64,000 bases of DNA from Nematopogon swammerdamellus (lineage: Eukaryota > Arthropoda > Insecta > Lepidoptera > Adelidae): positions 124,001 through 188,000 of the forward strand of contig OX336359.1 in the NCBI GenBank assembly GCA_946902875.1, written 5' to 3'. The notes under the pieces are model-generated. The model did not search any database. It had not been told where the DNA came from and saw only the letters and a program-made list of their open reading frames with translations. Shown here piece after piece: positions 1 through 11,010 of this stretch. The translations under genes and the position numbers were made by a program. Position 1 is the first letter of the stretch. Every line of letters starts with the position of its first letter.

Positions 1-537
1 TGTGCATTATAGCCGTTGATGTTCGGTATGTACCTACGTATCTACTTATAATAATTTTAGATTGGCTCTGACTGATCTTACAAAAAGATGCCAGTATGAC
101 ACAATGGCGATGGCCGTCCTAAGTTCCGCGCTCTAATAATGCACGACGAGGGCCTCACTTGTCTTGTTGAACGAAGAACGCCCGACCACGGCTCTATATT
201 TAGAACGTTAAAAATAATAAATTTATCAAAATTTATAGAGTTAGTGCTAAGGTAAAATCAATATAAAAAGAGAAATGCTGTATCTGATAAATTATATGGA
301 AAACATTATTTTGTTATTTTTAGTTAAACTATTTTCATAATTTGCTTTTTCGTAGACGAGTTTTAGTTTTTTATAACTATTTTTTTTTATTTAAACGATT
401 TTCATAATTAGCTTTTACGTAGTCGGGTTTTTATTACAAGAGAAATGTTTCAGGAGATACTCTGGACGAGCGGGTTCTCAGTTTGATTGTTGTTATACAT
501 TGTTACTCCTGTCTCTCTGTCCGCATGCTGTATTTTT
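1..537. other. AT-rich stretch, no gene recognised
   Basis: No splice-bounded coding signal or recognisable repeat terminus is seen here. The sequence is AT-rich with poly-T runs that grow denser towards the right. It is probably decayed repeat or intergenic DNA. Confidence 0.5.
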
Positions 538-1060
538 TTAACCGACTTCCAAAAAAGGAGGAGGTTCTCAATTCGTCTGTATGTTTTTTTTTTTTTTATT
601 TTTTTTTTATTTTTTTTTTTTTTTTGTATGTTTGTAACACGATTTCTCCGTCAATTGAGGGCCGATTTAGAAAATTCTTTTTTTGTTAGTTAGGTCATAC
701 TTCCGAGGTGGTCCCATTTCAATTTTATCGAAATTGGTTCAGTGGTTTTCGAAAAATCAGCATAATACTATGGTGTGTGGTTACCTTCAGCAAAACTTGT
801 GATGTGGTCGTTTTCGGCAATTTTCAGTTTGATAAATTAGTATGGTGTGTGGTTACCTTCAGCAAAACATTTGTGATGTGGACTTATTCAGCAATTTGCA
901 GTCTGACACATATGGCGAATAATTCTGTACCACTTCAATCGATTTCGATTATTCGATTTCGATTATTCTTTTTTATGTAATATTACTAAAAAGAATGAAA
1001 TAAAAACTGTTTTAAAAAATATTAAACCGATTTCCAAAAAAAACAAAAAAAAAAAAACTA
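538..1060. repeat. Dispersed repeat fragments with poly-T and a 72-bp direct duplication
   Basis: The stretch starts with the motif ACCGACTTCCAAAAAAGG, which recurs near 1690 and 2750 in this window and is familiar as a dispersed lepidopteran repeat. A long T-rich tract follows. A segment beginning tatggtgtgtggttacc occurs at 769 and again at 841, a 72-bp tandem duplication. Short open frames here are low-complexity artefacts. Confidence 0.5.
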
Positions 1061-1133
1061 AAAAGTATTAAATACCTAATATTTTGAAATTTTCTCTGTC
1101 CTGTTGAAATACATGAATCGATATACTAGTGAT

Positions 1134-1590
1134 ACATATTCGGACCCTTGTTTCATGAATATTCTAAATTTGAAATTTTTTTATCTTTTCCGACCGGCGT
1201 TTAATTTATTATGGTACCTGGCCAGTACCTACTGTACCGAGTACCATCGAGCTGGTTTGATGATGGAGACAGAAGGTGGCCATAGGAACTCCTAACATAT
1301 TCGGACCCTTGTTTCATGAATATTCTAAATTTAAATTTTTTTATCTTTTCCTACCGGCCAGGTGCGCTTAATTTATTATGGTACCTGACCGGTACCTACT
1401 GTACCGAGTACCATCGAGCTGGTCTGATGATGGAGACAGAAGGTGGCCATAGGAACTCCTAAACTACACATGATAAACCCATCGTGTTTGGGCTCGTTGC
1501 ATTTGTCTTGACAAGCAATTTATTTTAGACCTGGTGTCGAGGTCTGAAAATGAAGACGGAAGGTGGGCATAGGGAATTCCTAAAGAATAA
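1134..1590 (+). repeat. 161-bp tandem duplication carrying the GATGATGGAG minisatellite module
   Basis: A unit beginning acatattcggacccttg starts at 1134 and again at 1295, with a few small differences. Each copy ends in a gatgatggagacagaaggtgg / cataggaactcctaa module. A third, shorter module at about 1545-1585 is preceded by a stretch resembling the units at 13.1, 16.4 and 40.1 kb (aactacacatgataaaccc, then tttgggctcgtt). It is a diverged member of the minisatellite family described at those places. Confidence 0.7.
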
Positions 1591-1659
1591 TAAAAAATTA
1601 CTAAAAACAATTGTGATATAAAAAACTATTTATAAAAAATTAAAAACCGACTTCAAAAA

Positions 1660-2790
1660 TGTATGAAATAAAAAAAACTGTTTTAAAAAACATAAAACCG
1701 ACTTCCTAAAAAAAGGAAAACTAAAAAACTATTTAAAATAAAAATATAAAAGCGGCCAAGTGCGTGTCGGGCCACGCGCAGTGTAGGGTTCCGTTGTTGC
1801 GGAACCCTATCAAAATACATTATTTGTTTATTTGTATAATTTTGTAGGGGAAACAAATGAATGTTAATTTGAAAAAGTTCTTCAACAGTGAAATGATGGC
1901 TGTCGTCCGTACATTTTTTAAGTTGGTCGACTATTACTGGTCAACCTGTACAGCCTACTTAGCTGTGATAGTTTTCCTTTTAATTTCGATATATATACTA
2001 CTGCGGTGAATTTTTTCACATTTCTAATAACAACCGTTTAGCTGGTAGGGGGGGGGGGACACTTGACTCTAACAAAAATTTGCACTTAAAAGCTTAATAA
2101 TTCGCAAACGGACCCCTAAATCGAAAAATGCTTTTCACAAACTCGCAATATTTTCCAAAGACCTATCCAACGATATCCCACACGATGGGGTAGACGTGAA
2201 AAAAAAAATTCATCCCCACTTTTCGTGTAGAGGAGGTACCCTAAAAAAAAATATTGAAATTTTTTTATTTTACCACTTTGTCGGCGTTATTAATATTAAT
2301 ACCCATACCAACTTACAACTTTCTAATACTAAGGGTCTCTGAGCTAAGCCGCGGACAGACAGACGGACGGACAGACGGACGGACATGGCGAAACTATAAG
2401 GGTTCCTTGTTGACTACGGAACCCTAAAAACCGCCTTCAAAAATATATGAAATAAAAACCTAAAAAAAAAAACCAACCCTAGAGTTGAAGGCGGTGCTAA
2501 AAAGGCTACACAAATCACAAAGGATATTATCATCCACTCATGTTTTCTTTCATGCATCATTTTTGCTTGCTTTACAAATCACAAAGGATATTATCATCCA
2601 CTCATGTTTTCTTTCATGCATCATTTTTGCTTGCTTTAGCACCGCCTTCAACTCTAGGGTTGGTTTTTTTTTTTAGGTTTTTATTTCATATATTTTTGAA
2701 GGCGGTTTTTATATTTTTATTTTAAATAGTTTTTTAGTTTTCCTTTTTTTAGGAAGTCGGTTTTATGTTTTTTAAAACAGTTTTTTTTTG
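1660..2790. repeat. Foldback element with two 64-bp direct repeats in the loop
   Basis: The right arm (about 2638-2790) is the reverse complement of a left arm now split into two blocks, about 1665-1751 and 2431-2509. The loop holds a 64-bp sequence twice in tandem (from 2510 and 2574). The arms carry ACCGACTTCC/ACCGCCTTC motifs and T-rich tracts. The split is explained by an insertion at 1752-2424. Confidence 0.75.
1752..2424 (+). mobile_element. Complete GGCCAAGTGCG...GGAACCCTAAAAA interspersed element
   Basis: This block interrupts one arm of the surrounding foldback; the other arm shows the uninterrupted sequence tataaaaaccgccttc. The inserted part begins gcggccaagtgcgtgtcgg and ends acggaacccta, with TAAAA available as a short target duplication, although the A-run leaves the exact edge ambiguous by a few bases. 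The same termini occur in fragments at 3.0, 9.0-9.7, 22.3-22.8, 30.4-31.8 and 43.2 kb. It has a (GGAC/AGAC)n tract near 2350 and no coding capacity, so it is non-autonomous; its class is uncertain. Confidence 0.75.
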
Positions 2791-2955
2791 TACCGTAATA
2801 GCTGGCCGGTTAAAACTTTCACATAATACGTATGTATTAGTGAAATACTAAATATTAAATGTTAAAATATGATGAATCCGAGTACAGTTTATGACGGATG
2901 TAAGAACAAATAATAATTCTAAAGTAAAAAATTAAGAGAGGTCCCTATACAAGAA

Positions 2956-3340
2956 ACATTTTTTGCTCTATTGTAAGAACGCCAGTACATACAAGCGTCA
3001 AACTTGGTGTGATTATAATGCAAACTCTACGCGGCGCGCGGTGCGGAAACCTCGGTGCGCGAGTCCAACTCGCACTTGGCCGGTTTTTAATAATATGTAT
3101 CTTTCACTTGCACTACGCATACAAATTCTCCTCGGCATGTTATCAAATGAAACGTGTACCGTCTGTGTGTATGCATGTTCGCTTACAACTCGAGAACAGC
3201 TCAACCGATTTAGATGCGGTTTCCGCCAATGCAATCTGACAAATCTCCGTTTGGTTATAGGCTGTAGACGCAAGTGACAACATTACGACATCTCTAACGC
3301 GAGCGGAGCCGCGTGCGTAATTTGTATTTCTAGAGAATAA
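2956..3340. repeat. Chimeric dispersed repeat with a GGCCAAGTGCG terminus
   Basis: At 3040-3095 there is a minus-oriented terminus of the GGCCAAGTGCG family (gcgcgagtccaactcgcacttggcc). To its left, 2963-3030 resembles, in inverse orientation, sequence at about 27660-27745 (tttgctctattgtaagaacgcc, caagcgtcaaacttg). To its right, 3180-3260 has the 'ctcaaccgatttagatgcggttt' style found in insect transposon non-coding regions. It appears to be nested repeat fragments. Confidence 0.5.
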
Positions 3341-3344
3341 TATG

Positions 3345-4100
3345 TTAAGATTATATTTAGAAAATGTAAAGGGACAATAATGCGGTTCAACTTCTAAATG
3401 TGACGAATTCAAGTTAAGTGAACACTATAAATGAACGGAATGAATACAAACAGATACTAATTCAATAATACATATAAATGTATATTGATGTTAGTCCCGC
3501 GCGTGAGGCAGAGTCCTGCAGCAAGTAAGCTCTTCAAACGCTCTACAATATAGTGAGGGAATCTTTCAAGGCATTAGTAAAACTATGTTGTGCGAGGCGC
3601 CGCCGCCGCCGCCCTCACTCCCGCCCCCGCCCCCGCCGCCTCCGCCCACGGCGGCGGCGGGGCGGCGGCGGCGGGCGGCACGTGACACTACTTTGGGCTT
3701 TTTTATTCCTCCAATCTTTACTAGGATTGCACACCGTGTATGTTCGCGTTCAGCAAAATATTTATTCTTATGCAGTGATGTGTACGGTGTGGTGGCGACG
3801 ACGTGAAGCGGCGTGCGGCTTCGGCGGAGACGGCGGCGTTGGCGGCCGCCACCGCAACAGTCGACTCCCCACATGAATACACTCCACATGAGACCTTCTC
3901 ACCTGAGAACATTCACAATAAATAAATAACATTTTGGCATATTTCATGAATTTGACAGAAGTTTCATTAATTCGCATAAGTTGTGAAGTTAGGCAAATGG
4001 CCGGATGTGTACCGCCGTACGCCTTCTCACCGCGACAACTTTCGTAAAGTTCCATTTTATTGCCAACTTTTTGCGTCTCTTCATTTTCATTATACATTCA
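3345..4100. other. No gene recognised; GC-triplet hairpin at 3596-3680
   Basis: The only striking structure is a CCG/GGC-rich tract at about 3596-3680 in which cgccgcctccgcccacggcggcggcgg can fold into a very stable hairpin. Open frames across it on both strands are low-complexity poly-Pro/Arg/Gly artefacts. A shorter GGC-rich stretch follows at 3805-3860. No splice or start context supports a gene. Confidence 0.4.
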
Positions 4101-4109
4101 TAATAACAG

Positions 4110-4500
4110 ATGTCTACGTCGATTTGAGAGGCGCGGTGTATTGTATGTAACTCCCGACGCAAAAGAAGGAAATTGACGTCTCCGTCTGTTTGTGTGTGTT
4201 TCTGTCTGTGTGTCTGTGTGTGGCATCGTAGCTCCTAAACGGATGGGCCGATTTGGATGCGGTTTTTTTATTAGAGAGCTGGTGCAACCGGAATGGATCA
4301 TAGGTTGTTTGGTGAAGATCAGGTCAGCCGATTTGAAGATCATCGGAACTTTTCCTAATTGGTGAAGAGATCTCTGCTGTATCATGGAAATGTATGATAC
4401 TTTCACTCGTCGCCTTTCAGTAAATAAACAGAAATTATTACAAAACGAATTTATGTACTTGTAACCTAACCTAACCTTACATAACCTAATTTAACAAAAT
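4110..4500. repeat. Transposon-like non-coding fragment plus CCTAA-rich tract
   Basis: The segment around 4180-4350 contains (TGTC/TGTG)n followed by 'cctaaacggatgggccgatttggatgcggttttttta', a style typical of insect transposon flanks. At 4457-4490 there is a short aacctaacctaacctta tract resembling degenerate insect telomeric CCTAA repeats, common interstitially in Lepidoptera. No coding function is visible. Confidence 0.45.
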
Positions 4501-4570
4501 GATTACAAGTTGAAATTACGTCTGTTCAACAACCCTAAAAAATAAAAAAATTATTGACGCATAGTTATTT

Positions 4571-4628
4571 AAAGGCGTCGAGGGACTGATAATTCAAAAA
4601 ATATTAAAGACTGTCCCCCGACGCCTTT
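4571..4628. repeat. Imperfect inverted repeat (16-bp arms)
   Basis: aaaggcgtcgagggac at 4571-4586 is complementary, with one mismatch, to gtcccccgacgcctttt starting at 4613; the loop is about 26 bases. It could be a miniature-element remnant. No promoter or gene is tied to it. Confidence 0.55.
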
Positions 4629-4648
4629 TATTAACTAAGCGGAAATTT

Positions 4649-5065
4649 TTGTTGACGTTTCGGTTTTTTTTTATTTGTAATAATTATTTTTTAGTCTTTG
4701 TTTTTATTTATGTCAATGTATCGTTGACTGCTCAGATCCTTGAAGAAATATCGAGATGGATGACGCATCCTGCAGTGAACCACCCCGCCCCGCACCGCCA
4801 ACAATGCAGTGAGCAAATCTGTCAACATAACGACTATCTGAATCTCCAATGCGAAAGCCGAGAGTGCACTTATCGTTCGCAGATGATGTTCGCCAACTCG
4901 CTCGACATGAAAATACTCGCACATTCGGCGGTCGCCCCGAGCATAGCACCGAGCATAGCCCCGAGCACAGCACCGAGCACAGCCCCGAGCACAGCACCGA
5001 GCACAGCCCCGAGCCGGGCGGTGTGCACGACTACTTTTTCTATCCGCTCCCTTTTAGAAGCTTAA
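4649..5065 (+). CDS. Weak candidate ORF with a 12-bp minisatellite (probably not a gene)
   Basis: A 138-codon open frame begins with a hydrophobic, signal-peptide-like stretch (residues 1-28) and later contains APSI/APST repeats encoded by a 12-bp minisatellite (about 4935-5015, ccgagcacagca/c units). Two other frames are also open across the minisatellite, as expected of a repeat without stops. I see no domain, splice sites or poly-A signal. It may be chance, or one exon of an unknown gene. Confidence 0.15.
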   Translation: MLTFRFFFICNNYFLVFVFIYVNVSLTAQILEEISRWMTHPAVNHPAPHRQQCSEQICQHNDYLNLQCESRECTYRSQMMFANSLDMKILAHSAVAPSIAPSIAPSTAPSTAPSTAPSTAPSRAVCTTTFSIRSLLEA

Positions 5066-5394
5066 AACACACATCCACGACCGGCGGAGACAAATACACT
5101 GTACGTGAGAGGAATACATGCGCACTCACACGTTTGCAGTGCGTCCGATCTGTGTCGACACGACGACAGCTACCACACCGAGCTGCCGGCACAGGACCAC
5201 CGATAACAGCCCGCAGCTCGTGAGATGTGACGCGACAAGGTGGGACAGACGACGCAGGGGAGTGGGAACAGCTCGCCGCTCGATCACAACCAACATCTCT
5301 CTGTGACCGCTAGTTGATAGCTTTTGAAGTTATATAGTTCTTTAGGAGCGTTATGAAAATGGGGCATACACGAGAAAAAATGGTCCCCCTAAAG

Positions 5395-5545
5395 AATCAC
5401 TCTTGGATCTGTTTCTTTGTTTTCTCGTTTTTACTTTTGACAGACAGAAGGAGGAAATAAGCTGTGACAGACGAACAGACAAACAGACACAAGAGTGATC
5501 CTATAAGGGTTCCGTTTTTTTCCTCGTTTGAGGTGGAAAAAAAAA
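5395..5545. repeat. Fragment of the GGTTCCG interspersed family
   Basis: The sequence gacagacaaacagacacaagagtgatcc, then tataagggttccgttttttcctcg, matches the terminal part of the elements at 8.96-9.68 and 30.36-31.85 kb (gatcctataagggttccgt). Only this end is present. Confidence 0.6.
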
Positions 5546-5869
5546 GATAAAAGTTACTTACGTCCATTTTCACATTCCTGACAAAATTAGATTCGTGTCA
5601 TTTCGATAGATGATTTTGTTTTGCTATGGTACATTGACATGAGTTTTGTATTGCCAAACATTAAAAAAATATATATTTCTGTTAAACAGAAAGATTAAAA
5701 ACAATGAAGCCTTTAATTTAATTTGAGGAATCTTTCAAATTGTTTGAAGGAATGTGTCCTCAAAAACTATTGCAATGACAGATTAGGGAATAGCTGTGCA
5801 GTGTGCGGTGATTGTCTAACTACTCTGGTGGAAACAGCGCAAACAAGTTAGTGACATACTATTATAATA

Positions 5870-6319
5870 TACAGGGTGTAAAAACGGCGAGTACATTTAG
5901 GAAATGTTTATTGGGATCAAGAGTAACAAAAAAGTCAAATAACTTTTTTCTGAATTCCCTTTAAATAAAAAGTTACAGTTTTCATACAAACTAATTCATG
6001 TATTTAGTGTAAAAGGATCTAATGTTCCGCACGAACGTGGGAATGAAAGGCGCGCGGTGAGTGAGCGAGCAGGGACGAGTGCGCGGAGAGAGGAGATGTG
6101 CGGAGGCGGCGCAGTGTGAGTTTTTCGCCCCTAACCGTTCCCGCGCCAGCACCTTCCCCCTCACGCGTCAAATTACACTAGACGAAAACATAAATTTCCA
6201 AAATTAATATCTCCAAAACTAGACACTTTAGGGAAAAACTTTATTTACTTTTTTGTGTCGGAAAAACATGAGGATTGCGCTGGCGAAATTAATGTACTCA
6301 CCGTTACAACAACCTGTAT
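5870..6319. mobile_element. Putative MITE with about 28-bp imperfect terminal inverted repeats
   Basis: The left end tacagggtgtaaaaacggcgagtacatt is complementary, with several mismatches, to the right end aatgtactcaccgttacaacaacctgta. The outer TA dinucleotides fit a TA target. The interior has a GC-rich patch (6045-6165) and no transposase. Superfamily assignment is uncertain. Confidence 0.55.
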
Positions 6320-8257
6320 ATGTTATACACATACATACTACTACATATTCTTCGAGATGTGTCGTTTCTTTACAGGAACGCTAGTACATTAAATCGGTGT
6401 TACTCAACTTAGAAGGTTAAATCTCTACTTCGCTAAAAAAAGTGTTGTTATGTATGAGCTGACAACTTCACGATAAGCGACCAACTTTGGATTACATAGT
6501 TATTCAAGTGTTATTTATACTTAGTTATTCAATTTTGAAATTCGTTGCAATTTACTACAATGTGTTCATTATGAGTTGGCGAACAATTCGTCACCTGCGA
6601 AGTGGCGACGCTGTTAGCCCACTACCACTACCACTACCACTACTTACTTACTCACTACCACTACTACGCGGTCACCGGACAAAACAGTATTGTACTAGTT
6701 CTGCCAATTTCTTCGCGATTTTTTTGCGAAATAAAAGAGTCACATCACGAGCCAGCACGTACTCAGGAAATGACATCCGCGCGACTCACGGCTAACGCAG
6801 AACCCTCCTCCAACAGTTCAGCTCCGCGTCTACGAATTTCATCTTTATTGCCCGAGAGTACAATCTAAATTGGCTCGCAATAGTGTTGAAGTGATGGAGC
6901 GGTTCGGACGCCAACCTTAACAGGTTGGATTTCTTAAGTGCGGTCGCGCCATAACGCTGTAGTTAAGTGTTTTATTGAATCGTCAAATATAAAAAAATTT
7001 GGAGTATTTTCCATATTTATTCCAGCAATTTCACAGGCAATATATCTTAATGGATAAGAAGATGACTTTAAGTGCGTCGTAATATTTATTTCTGGATCAG
7101 AATTAAATCAATATTATATTAGCTGATCGTTGCGGGCATAGAGAAATAATGTTATACTAGAGGAAACACTACTAAGAAAGATTGAACGAATCTTTGACAA
7201 CAAAAACTGCGGTATGAGGAAAGGTGGAGCGGGCGGGGGAATGCAAGCAGTATCTATTCTGTGACGCATACGCCGTGAAGCAGCTGTGAAGCTAAGTAAA
7301 CGCTGCACGCAGCAACAGTAGTAAAATAAATTGCGAGCGTCTAACGATGTGCAGCCACAGTGCAGCGCTGCAATTACGTTGTGCACGAGCTAACACAGGC
7401 GGGCCATCAGTGTATGTCAATATATATTCGGTGGTGTTGGTAAGAAGGCGGAGTTTGTGGAATGAATCGGGGTATTAAGCAGCTGTGAAGCTAAATATAA
7501 ACGCTGCACGCAGCACCAGTATTAAAATAAATAGCGATCGTCTAACGATGTGCAGCGCTGAATTACGTCGCGCACGGCACGGCGCGGCGTTTGCGGAACG
7601 CATAGGGTTGTCAGTGCAAGGACAGTGATTTTTCGTTTGATTGAAGCAAAATGTTGGTTTTTTTTTTTTACTTATTTATTATTTTAAATCAACGATTGTA
7701 ATTTCTTTTGTTCAATATAGCAACGTCCTTATAATGAAAGATACAACAAATTTCCTCCAACAAAACATTCATATGATGAAGTTTCTATTTTAGGAAACCT
7801 TAAGATTAATATAATATTAGCCATGTTCACCGTGATGAGTCTTGTAAGGTGTAACGGGGTTTCAAGTAATGAAAAAATTAATAAAATTGAATTAATTGAA
7901 ATATGAGAACATTATAAAAAAAAAGGGTCTTAAAATTTTTTTTATGTAAGTCAACGGCTGTGCCGAGGGACCAGTGGTACATTCGACTGAGCCAAAAATA
8001 CCTCTACTCACAAAGCCACGCTCAGTGAGGCGCCATTTTATTGATAAGATCGATTTTCTCAAAAACAGCTATAAGTAATTGTTTTGATAATATTTTTTTA
8101 TTTCGCGATTTAATAAAAGTGGCCACTTTTTTTAAATTGCGAAATTAAAACATCATGAATATTATTAAACCGCAAAAAAATATTGTCGTAAGGAAGTCTC
8201 CAATTTTTTACTCTGTTCCTCGTAGTAAAAGTAGCCCTTATAGTAAAAGTAAAGTGT
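6320..8257. other. Unannotated stretch with a diverged duplication (7275-7388 and 7476-7577)
   Basis: No gene is recognised. A roughly 110-bp segment with gaagcagctgtgaagctaa, acgctgcacgcagca and cgtctaacgatgtgcag occurs twice about 200 bp apart, with indels. A (CCACTA)n-like patch lies at 6617-6665. The rest, including 7620-8250, is AT-rich. Confidence 0.45.
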
Positions 8258-8410
8258 TTTTTCCGTCCAGTTCAGTGTAGCCGGCACGACCGAAGGGATG
8301 CACTGACGTGGCACCAAGTTCATCCGGTGTTATGGGCTGACATCACGGATGTTGTAGGTGATGTAGCCATCCGTGTCAGTTTCAATAAAAAAAAAAAAAA
8401 AAAAAAAAAA
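8258..8410 (+). mobile_element. SINE / short retroposon, family 1 (copy 1 of 4)
   Basis: The sequence runs from ttccgtccagttcagtgtagccgg through ggtgttatgggctgacatcacgg to gtgtcagtttcaat and ends in a long poly-A (8388-8410). Three more copies are at 39182-39322 (minus), 52612-52760 (plus) and 58695-58835 (minus), all about 140-150 bp. A poly-A end and shared 5' boundary indicate a retroposed short element, or the conserved 3' end of a LINE. Confidence 0.7.
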
Positions 8411-8959
8411 GTAAATAAGCCCTACCTATTACTATCACTGGTGACAACCCTGTAATAATAATTAATAAATAAAAATAAAAATAAATTAATTAATTATGTG
8501 CATAAATAAATTAATAAAAATGTGTAAATAAACGAATACATTAATAAATTGAACTAAGATACTTACACATAAAATATTACTTATTTTTTAGAAATGTTTA
8601 GTCGGTTTCACAAATATGTATTAGTGAAACCGACAACCCTGAAATAAACATGAATCTACAACTCTCGCTCGCACTGTAGCACAGTCCGTATTTAGTGTCT
8701 CGCTTCGCGCGAAGTTTATTGTGTAAGCGTTGAAGTCATGACTAGCATCGACGGCCGCCGGGAGTCGACTGACAGGAAGTTTGTTAGTCAACTCTCTTCG
8801 ATGGGGCGAAAGTACTTGCCCTTAGTATATCCTCTAGTACAACGTATATCTCAATGGTTGCGGGGATCTGGTTCATCTGTTTGGGGCCATCCATCATCGC
8901 ATGGGTCAATTGAACCAATTACTACTGCCAATGTTATTTCAGAAATGTTCAAATTTTTC
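8411..8959. other. AT-rich stretch and a short open frame of unknown nature
   Basis: 8411-8640 is composed of aataaattaat-type low-complexity DNA. From 8738 a frame is open into the next repeat (start context gaagtcatgactagc); its first ~70 codons lie in non-repetitive sequence but show no known domain. I cannot tell a small exon from chance. Confidence 0.3.
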
Positions 8960-9680
8960 ATTTTTAGGGTTCCGTACCTTAAAAGAGGAAAAAATGGAAC
9001 CCTTATATTAGGATCACTTCGTTGTCTGTCTGTCTGTATGTATGCTAAGGCCGTTTTTCTCAGGAAGGGATCAAGATATCAAATTGAAATAAATATGAAA
9101 TACTAAAGTCTGTGATTTCTGTGAGGCGTAGAAAAAATGTAAGTTTCTAAATCAACGCAATCAAAAGATATTATAGCCATTTATGTCAGATTTTGATGCT
9201 CACTCACTCAGAACAAATCAAAACCTATAAGATACTTCCCGTTGACCTAGAGTAATGCGATTTGGCAAGAAGCAAGATCTCACAGCACAAAGTAAAGTAA
9301 AAATCCGAAAATTGTTTTGTTAGGTATGTCATATAAAAATATATTTTTGTATATTTCAACTACACGAATGCCTGACAGTCAAACCATTTTTTTATAGTAA
9401 GCGTTACATGTGGCGCCGAAATACTCATAAGGTGTCTAACGACGCCCATGGACATTCGGTCGCATGGGGGCTACGAATGCCATGCTGGCCTGACGGTGCC
9501 CATTAACCCCTCTCCTGAAGGACCCGAGACGGTATTTGGGGGGAAATACGTGGGCAGGGAGAGCGTTCCAGAGTTTACCGGTACTGTGGAGGAAGAATCT
9601 GCAGAACTGATTGGGATTGTACCATGCAGTACCATTGCTGTAGTTTTAAATCGCACTTGGCGGCTTTTTAAATTTATAAC
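8960..9680 (-). mobile_element. GGTTCCG/GGCCAAGTGCG interspersed element, single-unit version
   Basis: It begins with tttagggttccgtacctta at about 8966 and ends with cgcacttggcggcttttta near 9672, the termini of the family in reverse order. Its interior (about 9055-9400) matches one unit of the element at 30.36-31.85 kb, including aaatccgaaaattg and cacgaatgcctgacagtcaaacca. The elements thus differ in number of internal ~300-bp units: one here, four there. A second repeat may be nested around 9420-9640. Confidence 0.6.
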
Positions 9681-9689
9681 TTCAACACA

Positions 9690-9840
9690 ACGCCACGCTT
9701 ATTTCCCAGTGGGGTAGGCAGAGACAACGGATCTCCACGCGCCACGTTCCTGACACCTCCGTCGTCTCTTCCACTCTCATAATTTTCTTCGTGCATGCTA
9801 TTTGGTTATACGGATACTGCGCACTTGACCCTTTTTTAAC
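9690..9840 (+). repeat. Dispersed repeat with TTTCCCAGTGGGGTAGGCAGAG
   Basis: This segment carries cttatttcccagtggggtaggcagagac, then gatctccacgcgcc and a terminal gtgcatgc region. A decayed copy lies at about 50470-50590 (cctgtttcccagttgggtctcc). It is a common lepidopteran dispersed repeat of unassigned class. Confidence 0.55.
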
Positions 9841-9849
9841 ACATTTTCT

Positions 9850-9905
9850 AGGCTGACCGTGGTTCGGATTCCACGTAAAACTGTAGCTCCCTTGACATTT
9901 TTTTT
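9850..9905 (+). mobile_element. Fragment of the 5S/tRNA-type SINE (B-box region)
   Basis: ggctgaccgtggttcggattccacgtaaaactgta matches the central part of the SINE on the minus strand at 58868-59082. The gtggttcggattccac arm resembles a tRNA T-arm/B-box with one extra base. Both outer parts are missing. Confidence 0.6.
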
Positions 9906-10249
9906 TGCTAATAGCTCCTTAGACCCTCGCCTACCAGTCCCAGCTACCAGAAATCTTCTAAGAATGCCGCTCTATACTAACTCCCACCCCCCGGTCTTAT
10001 TACCGGGTGTCCCACGATACCACACCGTTTTTTCCAGAAACCTTTCCAGGCCCGCACACCTACCCCACAAAAGTTCCGTCATAATCGAATGAACGGTTTA
10101 CGAACGCATAGTTGACGAACGAACAAATATTATTTTTTATATACAGTAGATAAGTTTTATGCATGTAAGTACACTCGTATGTCGAATTCTTCGAATCACC
10201 CAAACTGTACCACCAATAGTCTGGCTAGGTATATACTTACCTGGCTAGG

Positions 10250-10430
10250 TGTGTGTAGCTCCCCGCCCCGCCCCGCCGCCGCGGCGGATCTGTCTGCCCT
10301 CCCGGGACTCTATATGTGTATATTTAACCCTTTGATCTGAAATTGAGTGAGATTCGTCTTGTATTGTTTTGTGTGAATCCGGGGGCGGCGCGGGGGCGGC
10401 GCGGGGGCGGGATATCAGGTAAGGTTTGTA
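10250..10430. other. GC-rich islet with G-quadruplex-prone repeats
   Basis: Two GC blocks flank an AT-rich spacer: ccccgccccgccccgccgccgcgg near 10262 and three tandem ggggcggcgc units at 10381-10410. The latter has G-runs able to form a quadruplex. Whether it is a CpG-island-like regulatory site or repeat sequence is unknown. Confidence 0.35.
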
Positions 10431-10726
10431 CGGAGAGATCGTTTGAGGGGTTTATGTTATGTCTGCCTGCGTGCGGTTTACTTACCTGCTCGCGTTCTAT
10501 TGTTTTATGAAAGTGTTCAAAGGGGTATAGAGGCTGCGATGGAGGTGTCACACCTCTTATGTAGCGATAGCTGCTCCGTAGAGCTAACCCCTCTCCCCGA
10601 CTTCCGCGACCCCGACTCCTCCCCCCGTCGGATCACCTTCCTGAACTATTCGTCTAGTTCTTTTCAGGCCTCCGTACCCGTACGGAAGCCTATTACTAAG
10701 CCTACGCCGCGCCGTCTTCTGGCCGA

Positions 10727-10770
10727 TCTGGCCGATCGGAACATGTGCTGACATGTTCCGATCGGCCAGA
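10727..10770. repeat. Perfect 20-bp stem hairpin
   Basis: 10727-10746 and 10751-10770 are exact reverse complements of 20 bases separated by the loop gctg. The stem contains two GATCGG blocks. Directly upstream the phrase ggccgatctggccgatcgg is itself duplicated. It may be a recent local inverted duplication. Confidence 0.85.
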
Positions 10771-10804
10771 ATCACATCAAAGGAGGTGCAATACTTTCCT
10801 TTGT

Positions 10805-11010
10805 ATCTGGCTATATTTGACTACAGGATAACACAGCCGAGGCTTCATCGCGGCCCTCCTTCCTCCAATATTGTGGTACCGACAGGTCGTCGTCGTCGGC
10901 TAGAAATTTGAGTCTACCACCTGCTATATTAAGAGTCAAGGTAAGAGTTTTACTCAGGTTCCTAAAGATGAAGCAGCACAGCCAGTCAGCGTGTATGCGT
11001 CCACTGCTGG
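10805..11010 (+). mobile_element. SINE family 2, partial copy
   Basis: The phrases ggctatatttgactacaggataacacagccgaggct, ggtaccgacagg and gagtctaccacctgctatatt match, with divergence, the segments at 11285-11560 and 29235-29400. The tail includes the ggtaccacc/ctaccacc module shared with the SINE at 58.9 kb. Confidence 0.55.

Noticed and set aside
3553..3912. Overlapping open frames on both strands rich in Pro/Arg/Gly
   Set aside because: Caused by CCG/GGC triplet composition; no domain or splice support.
4457..4495. Telomere
   Set aside because: Only a few degenerate CCTAA units, flanked by ordinary sequence on both sides.
8738..8950. Possible small exon or gene
   Set aside because: Open frame without domain, splice sites or homology I can recognise, and its end runs into a dispersed repeat; kept only as a note in the region entry.
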